From Pempheris klunzingeri (Eukaryota > Chordata > Actinopteri > Acropomatiformes > Pempheridae), in the NCBI RefSeq assembly GCF_042242105.1, contig NC_092027.1:15270721-15334720 (forward strand): a DNA stretch of 64,000 nt. Reading direction: 5' to 3'. Within the stretch, counting starts at the first letter, position 1. Each line of letters starts with the position of its first letter. This document shows, piece by piece, positions 12,136 to 24,031 of this stretch. The translations under genes were made by a program, and so were the position numbers. The notes below the pieces were generated by a model. It was given only the letters and a program-made list of their open reading frames with translations. It was not told the DNA's origin and searched no databases.

Positions 12136-14845
12136 CATTAAATACTCACCCGCTCTCCTATAACAACCACTAGTTTTAAAGCTAAGAATGATCAAGATGT
12201 GACTTAGATCTGATATCTGGGAAACAGAAAATGTGAATGACTCGATTGAAAAATTATCTCACAGTATCATACCCTGCTGCTGCTCTTAAAATCTCGTCTT
12301 GGTCATCCAAAACGATACAGTGTGTTTTTGGAAACCGTATTTTATGAGGCACTTTATAGGACACGTAAGCACCCTACCATTGCTCACCAAAACACTTTTT
12401 TTTTTACCACCACTGTATTCAAGAAACTCTGCAGCTCAAAGCTAAAACAACGCCTGGATCTCAAATTACAACAATACAAATAACTCTCTTTATTTTGGCC
12501 TTTTTCGGCTCTATCAGACATCTTCCAGTGTCCGTATATTTTCTGGCTTCAAGCGTTAAACATATTTTGACGAGAAAACTGGCAAACACCAAAAGATATG
12601 CGCTCCATATTAAATATTAAGTTAAAACAAAGTTTCTGGGTACCTTCATAATCAGTTTAGCTACACAAGGCAGTAGTGTGTGGCCCAGTGCTGACTGAAA
12701 GCCATTAAAGATATGAGCCTGTTTTTATGGTCTTATTTTTCGTGACTTAGACGAGGACACGTCTCTAAAATCTAATAAACTACATCACAGCAGGCTTAAA
12801 GAAGACAATGCGGCACGATGTACATTTCCTATAGTTTAAAAAAATCAATAAACCATGGGATTATTTCATAAAAATTGGAAAGAAGTATACTTAACAAAAA
12901 AAAAACTTTCAATCAGATTTATACGCAGGAAAAAGCAGCAGCACTATTTTATTTACATGTTTATTATCTTGTTAGTTGCAATTTCAAACTATTATTGGTT
13001 TGGTTATAATTGCGGTGTAAAACTATTAGTCTGGTCTATTACTAATAATAATAATTAAATAAATGTACTGGATAGTTACCGGAGAGCCTGTACCTGTGTG
13101 TTACAAAATGTAAACTCATTGTGTGTGTGTGTGTGTGTGTGTGTGTTACAAAATGAGCGCAAAAGTAGAAAATAAAAATTTGGAATAAATTATAATGAGC
13201 AAGGAAAACTGAATAAATGTGGTGAAGCCTTGTGTGTGTTATCAAGTCGCTGAATTGAAGCACGATAGCCAAATATGTATTAAATCTTTTCTAAATAACA
13301 TTAACTATTAAATGGCGGACAGCCAGTTTCTCCTTACTGGACCCGTTTATTATTTCCATCGCCGTTATCACTTGTATGGGCCTATATGTCGCCATCATCA
13401 CCGCCATCACCAAATTAACTCTAATGCCCGCAGTGCCTCAGTGTAACGTTACACTCAAATAGAGCTAAAAATATGCGTAATGTGGTGCTTGTGGTTTCCT
13501 CCTTTTAAAATTAACTGGTGCGAGAACTGTCGACCACCAGGAGACACGGCAATTTTCAAGTAGTTTAGATTATTAAATGTAACAAATAAATAAATAAATA
13601 AATGAATAAGTAGCCAGACAATTGTCCGCTATATGGGTTAAAATTAAATTAATACGTAAATGTTAACTTTGTTTTGTTAAAATTCAAAGCTTTAACGCGC
13701 ACAAAATGCATTTAGCTGAAATGATATTGATGTAACACAATATCCACCGAATACTGGTCATTTACAAATATATCACAAATACACCAATAGCTTCAATTCA
13801 GTGTGGATTATATTAAATGTGGTGCCAGTGTGCGTATCAAAGTCCATAAAATCCTAAGCCTAACACCACGGTGCAGATCACGTCTTCAAAGCAGCAACCT
13901 TGAGTTCTCACACATTACGCCGCGTGTTTTATTTATTACCAGCAAATAAACGGAGAGCCTGGCCAACACCCCACAAGGCCACAGGCAATTCAACACGCAG
14001 GAATTCTTCCCCACTCTGCTGTTACTATTGCATTTAGAAGAGGAGCCCAGAGGAGGAGAAAAAAAAAGAAGGTACAAGCTGTCCATAATGTGCATTGTAG
14101 TTCCGAGCTATCACCTCTCTGGTACTTGCACATTATTTGGCCAGCAGACATCAAACAAGCCGAGGGGGGAAAGGAGCGGCTGTGCGCCTATTTGTGCACT
14201 AAAAGTTAGAATGGACAAACACCTCCAGAGCAGGAAAGGACGCCACTATGCCAATGGCTCTCAGGCTGTAAACCTAAATCAGGGTGTTTTTTCACCCAGT
14301 TTACCGCAGGGGCTATTCACTTCTTTTGCCTCTGCAGATAACAGCCTGTCTGGCGGATCTAAATATCGCCATAAAGCCCTTCCCCTCCTTTTGTCTGAGC
14401 CACTATTGCGCAGCGGAAGCATCCGGTCTCATTGCCCGCGGAGGTCGCTGTTGCCCCATTCACCTTCCCCTTCCCCTCCACTGCAGTGGTCGTAACCGAG
14501 GCCTTGTCTGGCGTGTCTGCGTCACTACTACTCACGGAAAACACTCGCGGCTTTACTCTTAATCCCAAGTCCACTACGCATACTGCAGCTCAGCTTTGAT
14601 CACGTTTAAATTCAGCACACATGGCCGCTCGGGCTGATTTTAACGACAAAAAACAAGCGGAGAAGTCTAAAGAAAACATTACAGGAGACAGGTTAAGAAC
14701 ATACACAACAGCCAGTCACCCCTCCCCGGTTTAGAACTAAGGGAGGTTTAGTACATGCTTCCATAACAACTCCCTACAATTTCCAACAAATCCCATCATC
14801 TTTATGTCCCCGATTTGCTTTCCTTTTGGTGTCGATGTGTGGAAC
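12136..14845. other. hoxa9a-mir-196 intergenic
   Basis: No protein gene is recognised. 12136-13320 is AT-rich. 13320-13480 and 14010-14600 have the mixed composition expected of regulatory DNA. 14325-14480 is the most promising part, with CTGCAGATAACAG, GCCATAAA at 14368-14375 and a GC-rich tail. Confidence 0.4.
13121..13146. repeat. (GT)n microsatellite
   Basis: This is a perfect GT dinucleotide run. A copy of GTGTTACAAAATG flanks it on each side, suggesting a short local duplication around the repeat. Confidence 0.9.
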
Positions 14846-14926
14846 TGGGGCAATTAAGACAGTTTCATGTTGCAGAGTTAGAAATGGACCCCAACAACAT
14901 GAAACTACCTAAACCACTCGACAGTC
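14846..14926 (-). ncRNA. mir196a: mir-196 precursor hairpin
   Basis: The mature 5p miRNA is at 14890-14911 on the minus strand and matches the vertebrate miR-196a sequence as I know it over all 22 bases, beginning TAGGTAGTTTCATG. A complementary 3p arm containing GCAACATGAAACTGTC lies about 20 nt further along the transcript, so the region folds into a typical precursor with an 11-bp perfect core. miR-196 genes sit between Hox9 and Hox10 paralogues on the Hox strand, exactly as here. It silences Hox7, Hox8 and Hox9 group mRNAs. The mammalian HoxA copy is the 196b form with C at mature position 12, whereas this one has A, so the gene number is uncertain although the family is clear. Confidence 0.95.
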
Positions 14927-15109
14927 GATCCGGGCCTCCAGTGAAACACAATCAGCCAATTCATAATGCACCGTGGTCTCCGGTCCCATCATCAAGTGTC
15001 CAAAACAAATCGCCTGTATTGAGGAAGTACAACTGTATTGTACACACTATAGTGAAGCGGCTGCAAGAAGGCGCAAAATGGACAAATTCACAATGATAAA
15101 TGGACTCAC

Positions 15110-15300
15110 CCGATCCTGGAAATGTTAATCCCAGTATTCCCAAACTAAAGCAGAAGGTAATGGTTTTATCCAGTGTGTCTGTACAGTTCAGATTTCTAGC
15201 TGGGAGCCGGGCCTCCTCTCCGTCTGAGAGGCTCTCCCACGACTGAAGCTGCTCGTGGAGGAGAGGGAGAAACCTCATATACCAGCCAGTCATAAAACTC
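15110..15300 (-). other. Candidate alternative hoxa9a / pri-mir-196 first exon
   Basis: Read on the minus strand, an ATG at 15293 opens a frame of 61 codons (MTGWYMRFLPLLHEQLQSW...) that runs to a donor GATCGG|GTGAGT at 15110/15109 in phase 1. hoxa9a exon 2 needs a phase-1 partner, and the splice would give [10 protein letters not shown] followed by the homeodomain, about 141 residues in total. mir-196 would then lie in the intron. The ATG is embedded in TTTTATGAC, a CDX/Hox-like motif, so it could equally be a regulatory site. The phase agreement has a one-in-three chance of being accidental. Confidence 0.4.
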
Positions 15301-15386
15301 TACAATAGCCGGCTGGGCATGCAGCTAGACGGCTTATAGCCTAATATCTTAATTATTTCCGATTGCCATTACACTGGTAGCTACAG

Positions 15387-15437
15387 TATTTTTTGTGAAC
15401 AAGTAAAAAAAAGTTCTTTACTTGTTCACAAAAAATA
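15387..15437. repeat. Perfect 21-bp inverted repeat, 9-nt loop
   Basis: Arms 15387-15407 and 15417-15437 are exact reverse complements (TATTTTTTGTGAACAAGTAA... and its complement). It lies about 460 bp from mir-196. It may be a short hairpin RNA or the remnant of a fold-back element. Confidence 0.85.
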
Positions 15438-16317
15438 GTGATTCTCCTGCGGGGGAGCACATATTAGTTTGGAGTTTGAATTTCAAACAAAGCACTTTTG
15501 CCTGCTTTTGTATAATACACTGACTAATATATATATATATATAAATAAATATATATATATGCACCCACGGTACAAAAACACAAGCAGCTACTCCTCAATG
15601 CGAGCTGATAATTTATTAAGCATTACACAAAAACACAATGTCATATATACACAGAGATATACAATAAAAACATTCCTCCTTCACTTTGCGCACCGTGTAA
15701 ACGTCCTCGATGTGAATTAAGATTCAATTTATACATTTAGCTCATACATAGAATAGGCCTATATCATGGCAGACTACAGCTAATGGGCGCAGGTGAATTA
15801 TTCCCTTGTTGATACATGGACATTATATTCCAGGGTGGTCAAAAATTGCAACAAAAAAAATGTAGGAAAACCTTATACCATGCAATTCCAATTACGATAA
15901 AATAAATTCATATTGTGATAATTTAGAGAGAAAACAAAACATCTGGTAGCGGTGGAGGGAAAGTGGACATTTTAAACCACCTCCCAGGGCACATTTGTGT
16001 TTGGGTGTTTTTCAATTGCGGTAATTTAACTCCACTGACTCTACCCAACCATACGACAGAAGTGACAGAAACAGGTCGACATTACAAAAACACGACATTA
16101 GAAATCACCAGATAGAACCCATAACATTCAATTTTTTTTTCCTTTTCTTTTCTCAGCAGCTCACAGAGGACGACGCGTTTACTTAAAGCCTGCCTGGAAA
16201 TAAAAGAAAGTTGTACCCCACAGTGAAATGAGTCATTATGTGGACAAAGTGATGAGAGAGGGTGGGTGTCATTGATTTCACCAGTTTTCTTCTATTTCAA
16301 TGTGATCACCTCGTTCA
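15438..16317. other. hoxa10a 3' flank / likely 3' UTR
   Basis: This AT-rich sequence follows the hoxa10a stop. It includes an (AT)n run at 15527-15560 and TTTATT at about 15610-15615, which reads as AATAAA on the hoxa10a strand and is a possible polyadenylation signal. No miR-196 seed site was seen here. Confidence 0.45.
15527..15560. repeat. (AT)n microsatellite
   Basis: Two AT-dinucleotide runs are separated by ATAAATAAAT. Confidence 0.85.
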
Positions 16318-16644
16318 TCACGAAAATCCGTAGTTGGAGGTGAGCTCTCGGATCCTGTTCTCCCGCGTCATTTTCTTCAGTTTCATCCTGCGGTTTTGGA
16401 ACCAGATTTTAACCTGTCTGTCCGTCAGGTGGACACTTTTACTGATCTCTAGGCGGCGCTCTCGGGTCAGGTACATGTTGAAGAGGAACTCCTTCTCCAG
16501 CTCCAGTGTCTGGTGCTTGGTGTAGGGACAGCGTTTCTTCCGGCCGCTTTTTGCTGTCAGCCAGTTGACCGTGTTTTCACTTTTTGCGTCTCCTAAAGAA
16601 AACGGCAGATACATGATTTTACGCACTGCAACACGAGGGATTAT

Positions 16645-16706
<62 letters not shown>

Positions 16707-18221
16707 AAACAGAGTGTGGTTGTGTTTATGGTTGTACTATACACACTATACACACATTACACTGTGTGTGTGTGTGTATAGTGTGTGTGTGTGTGTATAA
16801 TGCGTAAAGTATAGCTTCTTTGTCAGACTTGAAGCTGAAATCCCAGCAGTGACTAGAAAATATTGCACATAACATTAGATAACATTTTACACTGAGTTTA
16901 ACAGAAACCTGGATTTTGTCCCATCTAAAAAGAATACACTATGGCACAGAGTAAATATATAGGCCTATACTAATAAATGTAGACCTGCCATATTTTACGC
17001 AGCGTTCAAAAGAAATACTAGCCGAGGCTAGAAGTATGTATGCAGTTGAAAAAAACTCCTTAATTATCCACATTACTGTAGTCTTGTTAAATTAAACCAA
17101 ATACGTCCTCCCCCTATTGTCCTTTTCAATTTTACGCATAACGGACACATACATGCATACTTTTGATGAATTTATACCATAAAAATGTGTACTGCTAGAC
17201 TTAGACAGAATATGTTAATGTGGAGTTTCTGGACGTGTCACCGCAGTCTCACAATAAATTAAAACTTGACAGGTGCCATTAAAAAGGTCCCACTCTACCT
17301 GCGCTGCATGCAAACAAAAACAACAGTGCAGGACCACACCTATGACGAACTGTGATTACCTTTAGTGGCCTTTGCTGGTCTTTCTTTGTCATGCTCTTCT
17401 AACTCGTCCTCTGAGGAGGCTTCTGCGTCCGAGGACTCGTGTGCCTCCTCGGTCCCCGGTCCAGCGTGAGGCTGCAGGTCTGCGTTTCCCGAGGACACGG
17501 GCTCGTCGGTGTTCCTCCCTTCCTGCGCCGTGGCTGGAGCAGAAGTCGAGGTTGGTGGCGTATGGAAGCGAGCAGGAGCAGTGGGGTGTAGGCCAAAATG
17601 AGAATGGGAAGGGTTCGGCTGGGGGCCGTTGGTGTTGTAAAGTTTATGAGAGTGTGCGTGCGTCTGAGACAAGCGGAAGTAGCCCGGCACAGGCACTGAG
17701 CCCCCGCCGCCGCCATCGGTGACTGTACAAGAAGTCGAGCCGTGGCCGGCTGTAGTTAACCTCGAATATGTAAGATCTTCAGCGGTGGAAGCTTTAGGGC
17801 ATTTCGGCTGCTCATATAGGCAGTAGGTGCTCTCCTCCTTGATATTCTGCGGGAACGAGCAGGGCGCGACCTGGGGTCCCACCGGGTGCTCTTGGTCCAT
17901 ACGACATGACCTCTGCGCGTCCATCCACATCTCCATGCTGGACATGTACGCGCCAGCGGCGGAAACCATGTTCTGGGGACCCACCTCGCTCCGCTTCCCC
18001 ATACCTGGGAAGTATCCATAGTTGTGTAGTCCGTAAGGCACTTCTGTGGCGGTGCTGTGAGGCACGCAAACCGCGCTCCCCGTGTAGTGACCTCCACCGT
18101 TCTCGGTGCGACCACTGATCAGAGAATCCACTAAAAACGCATTTCCTGACGGAGTGTCCGAACATGACATTATTGTGGTGTATTTTGGCGAGGGGAGAAG
18201 GTAGCCCTTTCTGGCTGACAT
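16318..18221 (-). CDS. hoxa10a: Homeobox protein Hox-A10a (two exons)
   Basis: This is an Abd-B-class homeodomain transcription factor of posterior axis and paired-appendage patterning. Exon 1 is 17360-18221 and exon 2 is 16318-16592 (donor AAAG|GTAATC, acceptor CTTTAG, phase 1), giving 378 residues. The start [20 protein letters not shown] matches the vertebrate HOXA10 N terminus, followed by [11 protein letters not shown]. The middle is rich in Ser, His and Pro ([14 protein letters not shown]) with an acidic stretch ([18 protein letters not shown]) before the junction. [12 protein letters not shown] contains the Hox10 PBX-contact tryptophan (residue 298). The homeodomain is about 304-363, with [33 protein letters not shown], and the protein ends in [16 protein letters not shown] long GT microsatellite lies in the intron close to exon 2. 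Confidence 0.95.
16645..16705. repeat. (TG)n microsatellite in hoxa10a intron
   Basis: About 30 TG units lie within 60 bp of hoxa10a exon 2 on its upstream side. Shorter TG runs follow at about 16764-16797. The length suggests high polymorphism. Confidence 0.9.
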
Positions 18222-21200
18222 TTCTTGTGCAAAACATGCTGGATATGATTAGAGGCACCCCCCTCTCTGCCGTGCAGACTGTAAAACCAATGGAAATGCT
18301 AGAAGATGGGCAGTCCCTCCCACTCTGAGGCTACGTAGCAGCCAGAGCGATATCCATCATGGAGCTGAGGCAGAGGAAGGAGACAGCACAGCAATCAGTG
18401 TGTTCCTCACCTCGCCTTAATGCACCAACAGTACCCCATAGAACGGGCGATGCCCAAAACAATACAAAGTTTTAAAAAAGAAATTTCTTTAAAAAGAAAA
18501 AAAAAAAAGAGTATTTCATTCGTGTAGTCTTTAAAGAAGCTTTTGAGACACTTCCCAACTTAGAAACACCAAACAATGTCTGAAGCACTGATTGCACCTT
18601 CCCTACTTGCAAATCAAATGTTACCACAAAGCTCATCAATAGGTACAAACCCCTTTAGAAGTATCAGATTTGTAAAAGCTTCTAAATTTGATCAATCGTT
18701 TCAGTAAGACTTATGGAGGGCAAACAAGACTGAAAAATCCAACCCCTTTTCGTAACAAACACTAAACATATTAGTCTAGCCTACATGAAGGAGATATGGC
18801 GTTAAGGTGGCGAGTTAAAGTATACAGCTGCATCAATGCACCTACTAAGATACACCTTAATGGTAATAAAATGTTTTTAATTGTAGGGAGAATTTGCCTT
18901 TGGCGAAATTACTTGGCAAGAAGTCGTTTTATATGGTGCATCCTTTAGCCTCAAGACAGTCTGAATTCTTCCGCACTAAAGGCGAAGGTGTTAAGACTAA
19001 TGTCGCCTGGAGATACAGTGAGTAATCAAACATTAGACTTTGTTCTCTCTCTTTTTGGGATTTTCGTCTGCTCATTTTTCCACAGGGACGGTCTCTGAAG
19101 CGGTTAATATCAAGTTTACATCGTTTAAAGGTCTTTGTGTACTCTTGACATTACTGTATACATCAAACGTGGCCTTTTTTAAATTCAAGATTTTGGACTA
19201 ATAATGAATTAAATAAAATTTCAGATAATTAATATAAGATTAACAAAAAGCTCCCCGCATAAACGAAGGCGAACCAGTTCCCTGTCACCAGCAAAATGGC
19301 AAAGAGCAAAACAAAGTACAGTAACGAAAAAAAACCTTCATACAACAAATAATTGCCTTAATTCTGGACGGATTCCTGCAATCCTTAAACAATTATTAAA
19401 ACAACGTGTGACAGGATCTAAAGTAACTTCCTTTATTAGAGCCCAATAGGCATGACAGTCTCTTTATGGTGTATTAAACTTATGCACATAAAATGCTTAA
19501 ATTTCACATTAAAACACATTTTTCACAGATCCATTTGAAATTTGGATTTGCTTTACAAATGGTTGTAATCACTAACTGCGGCTATGGAAGTGAGTTTATC
19601 TGTAGCCGACGAGTCATTACGCACAACACAGAAACCTGTAGGTAGCTTCGTTCAAAGCCCAAAAGAACAAAAACAATCCTGTTGTACCGCAGTTATATCT
19701 GCATTTCTTATAAACACACAAAGAAATCCCAACTGTGCTCAGTATCGTAATTTCTAATTTGTTAGGCTGCCAAAACATTGATCACGGCGCATTGAGAGAC
19801 CAGTAGAATTGTGCCACAGCAAAGCAGACATAAAGGTTACACATACAAGTCATCCTGTCGGTCCAATTTGGGGCAATAAGGACCACAATAAAACTCTCCT
19901 TCCATCTCGTAGTGTCCTTGGCCATGTGCACCCTAATGCTCTCCCCAGGTTTAAGTTAATCTCGGCCAGCTTTGCCATTACCAGGCCCAGGTGGCCGCTA
20001 GCCCCCCGGCTTTGTTTGCAGCCTGTTGTACTGAAATGAGGAAATTTGGGAGAAATTCATAAATTGAGCCCATTTGGGTTTTCAAGCGCGCTGTCATTGA
20101 CAGCTCATTTATGTACACTGGCTTAGATTTTTAGCGCGTCGACGGTGGACATTTGTCACTCGCTCCTGCTCAAAACGCGCATATGTCAAATGACTTACAT
20201 GACTGGAAGTTGGTTGGGGGTTATTTATGTGTATATGAATATAGTCCAATAATCTCTTTCAAAAGCATAGATGACAAAGAGGATATTACGGAAATATATA
20301 AAGTAAAGAACATTTTCTGCAGTGTGGGAGGTTTAAGGACAAAGGCCGTGCGCCGAGCTTTTGCGCCTGTTAACCAGATTCCCCCCAAAACCATGAAATA
20401 ATTCACAACAACGTTAATCTACGAAATACAGACAAACTAACAGCATTAGGTCCAAAGCCTGTTTACTTTTCCCCACTGCGGCCTGGTCCTTATGGGACAC
20501 ATGAGCCAGTAAGGAAACTAAATACATCAATTAATTATGTGAGCCCAGTATTAAATTGTTTTTGCCTGCACACTTCATTGTGTTGTATTGGCACAGGGGC
20601 CTATCGATATCTTTGTGTTACAGTTATTAATTGTAGCTATTAAATCTTCATTTTCACAGCTGCCCGGCTATTATATCCTCAAAACAGTTTGCTGTGACCA
20701 CTGGCTTTGATCCGGCCCATATAATCGTGGCCGAAGAGGCCGTTTGAGTCGTATCATGTTCGTCCCGAGTGCTGTTATGAACAATAATGCGGGGTTTTAT
20801 TACATCCAGCGGAAGCATTTATTTTTCACGAGAGACAAAGGAGAAAGAGACTCGGTCCACGCGCATTAAGGTTCAGAATAGCCACATGGACTGACACCGA
20901 TAGCGTGGCTCTGTTATCTATGACGGGAAGTAAAAGGAGACGCGATTGCTGCCCTATCACAATCAAATCGACTCCTCTAATAGGAGCTTTTGCACACTTG
21001 GCACGTACAGAGAATGATGTGTTTTGGAAGGACGTCAAATGTTGTTAGTGGGTTCTTTGGAGAGGATTAAGACGAGGGTGAATGAGCGTACAGGCCAGGC
21101 TGCTGTGTTTTAAGACGAGCTGCATAAAGCATGAGAACCATCTGAAAAATGGAATCATTTGTTTTGTATCCAGCACCCGCCGCTTAGCGCTGTAGATACT

Positions 21201-24031
21201 AACAGTATCCACTTTTTAATGATTAAGTCAGACTTCCCCCAAATCCAAAACATTTGTGGTTGGACTGGACGGGGTAGCACATCTCTCCAGGTACAAGCCG
21301 GCCATGCTATACTTCAACCATTAAAAAGCTCAAGCTCAGCAAAATGAATAGCACATGCAGCACGAAGTCTTGGCACAGATGTGTTGCCTTATTAGGGCCC
21401 CCAGGAAGACTCTCTCTACCGCACGGCCCAGTGAGCACCAGAGAGAAATGTGGAAACCAAGCTCAAACTGGCCTCTATCGCGAACTAACAGGGCTCGCAT
21501 GCAGGAGAAGGATCTTAAGGCTGAGCATACAGGAGGTTTGCTCTTGCAACAGAGAAACCTATTCAAGCTTCAGCTTGTGTTGACAACTTTTACCTGCGTG
21601 CACTCGAGGTGAGCTTTGAGACGAAAAGATCCACGGCCATGACATTGGTCCCAATAGCGCCGCCCGGTGGTCGAGGAGAGTCTAATCCTGAGTGCAGCCT
21701 TCCCACTGAAACTGATCGAGGTGGATAAACCACACGAGGGGGAAAAGCCTCTCAAATGTAGTCGATGCAGCGAGCGAGCAGAAGCTTTTCCTGTCCGTCC
21801 TCTCCCTGTCGTTGCTCTCGCTTCCTTGGTAACACAGTTAATAACCTTGGGTCTCAGACGGTTTATTGCACTGCACTCCAATTGTACAAATGCCCCAGAC
21901 TCTCAGACAGCTTTTATGGCCGCGTTGCTGCGGCAACGGGGAGGATGTCCCGTAATTAGGGACGGAATTCCAGCGCGCAGTAAAGGATGCGCAAGGCAAG
22001 GCCGGACTATGGCAGAGAGAGGCAACCATAAACTTCAGCCTCTCTCCCCGCATTTATGGCCCTTTTGACTGTCATATATGAACGCCAATGCGCTGCGGCT
22101 AGCTCCCATAAACACAGTGATAACAACAGCAAATATGGCGACCCTCGCCAAAGGAGACTGCTGTTGGAACAGTTTCCAAAACCAATCAGCGAAATGACTG
22201 CTGGACGCTTCATACTACAGAGACAGTGAGAGATAGTGACGAAGAAATAGAGAAAGAAGTGTGCATGCTGAATGCCTGGCAACAGTAGATGTTGTAGAGA
22301 TAGATAAAGGAGGACTTGTAAAAGATACCCACTGTGGTTCAATAACACAGCTTTTCTTCACATGGAAGGCAGGAGTTATAAAATATCTTATAAGGCTCAA
22401 AATATTCTGCAAAACACAACAGCACAAACACGATTCGCGAGAACAATGATGGCAACATTTTAGCATAGATGGATGCTAAAATGTTTCGATCTATCAAAGG
22501 CCATGAATAAAAGTTAAAGATTATACGATAACATTTTAGCACAGGCGCCTTTAATATTTAATTTGATACTCTAGCAACTTTTATAGTAATATTTATAAGA
22601 ACATGTTTCATTTGGGTTGGGTTAGGGTGAGTGTCTATTGTGTTGTGTGTCCCTCATATTTGCAAGTGAGCCCTCAGATCTGCAGCACATCAGTGTTTTA
22701 ATTGTTTGCTATATAATAAGCAACCTTATTGTGATCATTTTACTGCAAGCGTGAATTTAATGTGTTGATCCTGAGTGCGTAAAATGTTCCACGCGTGCAT
22801 ATTTTTAATCTCCGTTGCAGATCTCTCTCTTTTTTTTTTTTTTTTTTAAAGAAAAGTTTGTGACAAAAACAGAACAATGACCACGCAGAAATGTATTTTT
22901 AATAATCTTTTCATTTGTTTTTGTTTTTTATTTGGAAATATAGTATAATACACAATAGTTTGGGCATACCAAGCAATTGATTCAATGCGATGACCCTGAC
23001 CAGCCTTGCCCTGACAGCACACTTGAAAATGTAGCTCTTTGTCTTCTTTAGATTGCAAGAGTACCAAAGGATCGGGAGTCATGAGAAAAATATCCTGTTA
23101 TGTGTATCAATGTTAGACCGAAGTGGCCCGCTGCATATATACCTGTGTGAATATGTTGGGCGTGTACCTCAGTGCAACTCCACACGGATCCAGTAGACAA
23201 GCTTATCTCTCTGGTTTGGCCTGCATTATCAATACTCGACTGATAGTCTCCAAAAATCATAAAAGGACAACATGGATCTGAGTACTGAAAGATACGCAAC
23301 CTATAAATACTTATAGCCCTCAATGTGCAGGCTAGAGTAGAGACGACAAAAGCTTGTTTTGAGGTCAGCCCAGACTGAACAGGGAATCCAGATAGCCTGC
23401 CTGTAATAATGGACTTTGACTTGGTTAGCCGTGGCTTTAAATGAGACAAGTAAACGAGTGGCTACAAAATAAATAAGCACACAAAACAGAAAACACGTTA
23501 CATTCTCATCCGTTCGGACTCATTATTTGGTCACACCAATATAGATTAAAGTCGCATATTCGCCGTCATCCTAAATCCACCAGTTTTCTGATTTTAAAAA
23601 CAGAAACAAAAGGAAAATAGATCTTTTGATTACAAAATACACTGGGTCAGTCAATTAGTGACTGTTCATTTTTAGCCCACGAGAAAGGAAATTAAAAAAG
23701 GCGTCTGTGAGTCACAATAATATTACCATGGGCCTTCGCGAGCACAAAGTCTTGGCGAGGACAAAAATCCGTTTCTACGTTTTTCCAAAACAGAGTCTGA
23801 GAAGCGAAATCAGAGTCCGCAGACTGTCTTAATTCATGCTCACTCTTTAGGCAATTCAGATCACAGGATACTGTTGTCCTCGAACTTGAAATTAACCATT
23901 GAGCTGTGTTGTTGCTGCTGTCGCGGCCATCGTGGTACACAATGTACACTGGGAGAGAGTCAGTCAGTCTGTAAACGCAGCCAGCCCCACAGCAGAGGAC
24001 TTTGAAAGCTGTGACGGTGCTGTTTTGACCC
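18222..24031. other. hoxa10a-hoxa11a intergenic, candidate enhancers
   Basis: A CCAAT box (18287-18291) lies 66 bp upstream of the hoxa10a start. No gene is recognised between the two Hox genes. 19800-20110, 20690-20830 and 21880-22200 have mixed composition and homeodomain-type motifs (TTTATGGC at 21913-21920 and 22053-22060, CATTTATG near 20107), suggesting conserved enhancers. The last 1 kb before hoxa11a is likely its 3' UTR, with AATAAA on the minus strand at 22927-22932. Confidence 0.4.

Noticed and set aside
17372-17722. 116-codon plus-strand frame opposite hoxa10a exon 1
   Set aside because: It is antisense to a codon-biased GC-rich exon. The Arg-rich composition is typical of a shadow frame.
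21570-21881. Possible alternative exon upstream of hoxa10a ending CACGCAG|GTAAAAG
   Set aside because: The frame would end in phase 0, which does not fit the phase-1 hoxa10a exon 2, and the translation is Arg/Ser-rich without recognisable features.
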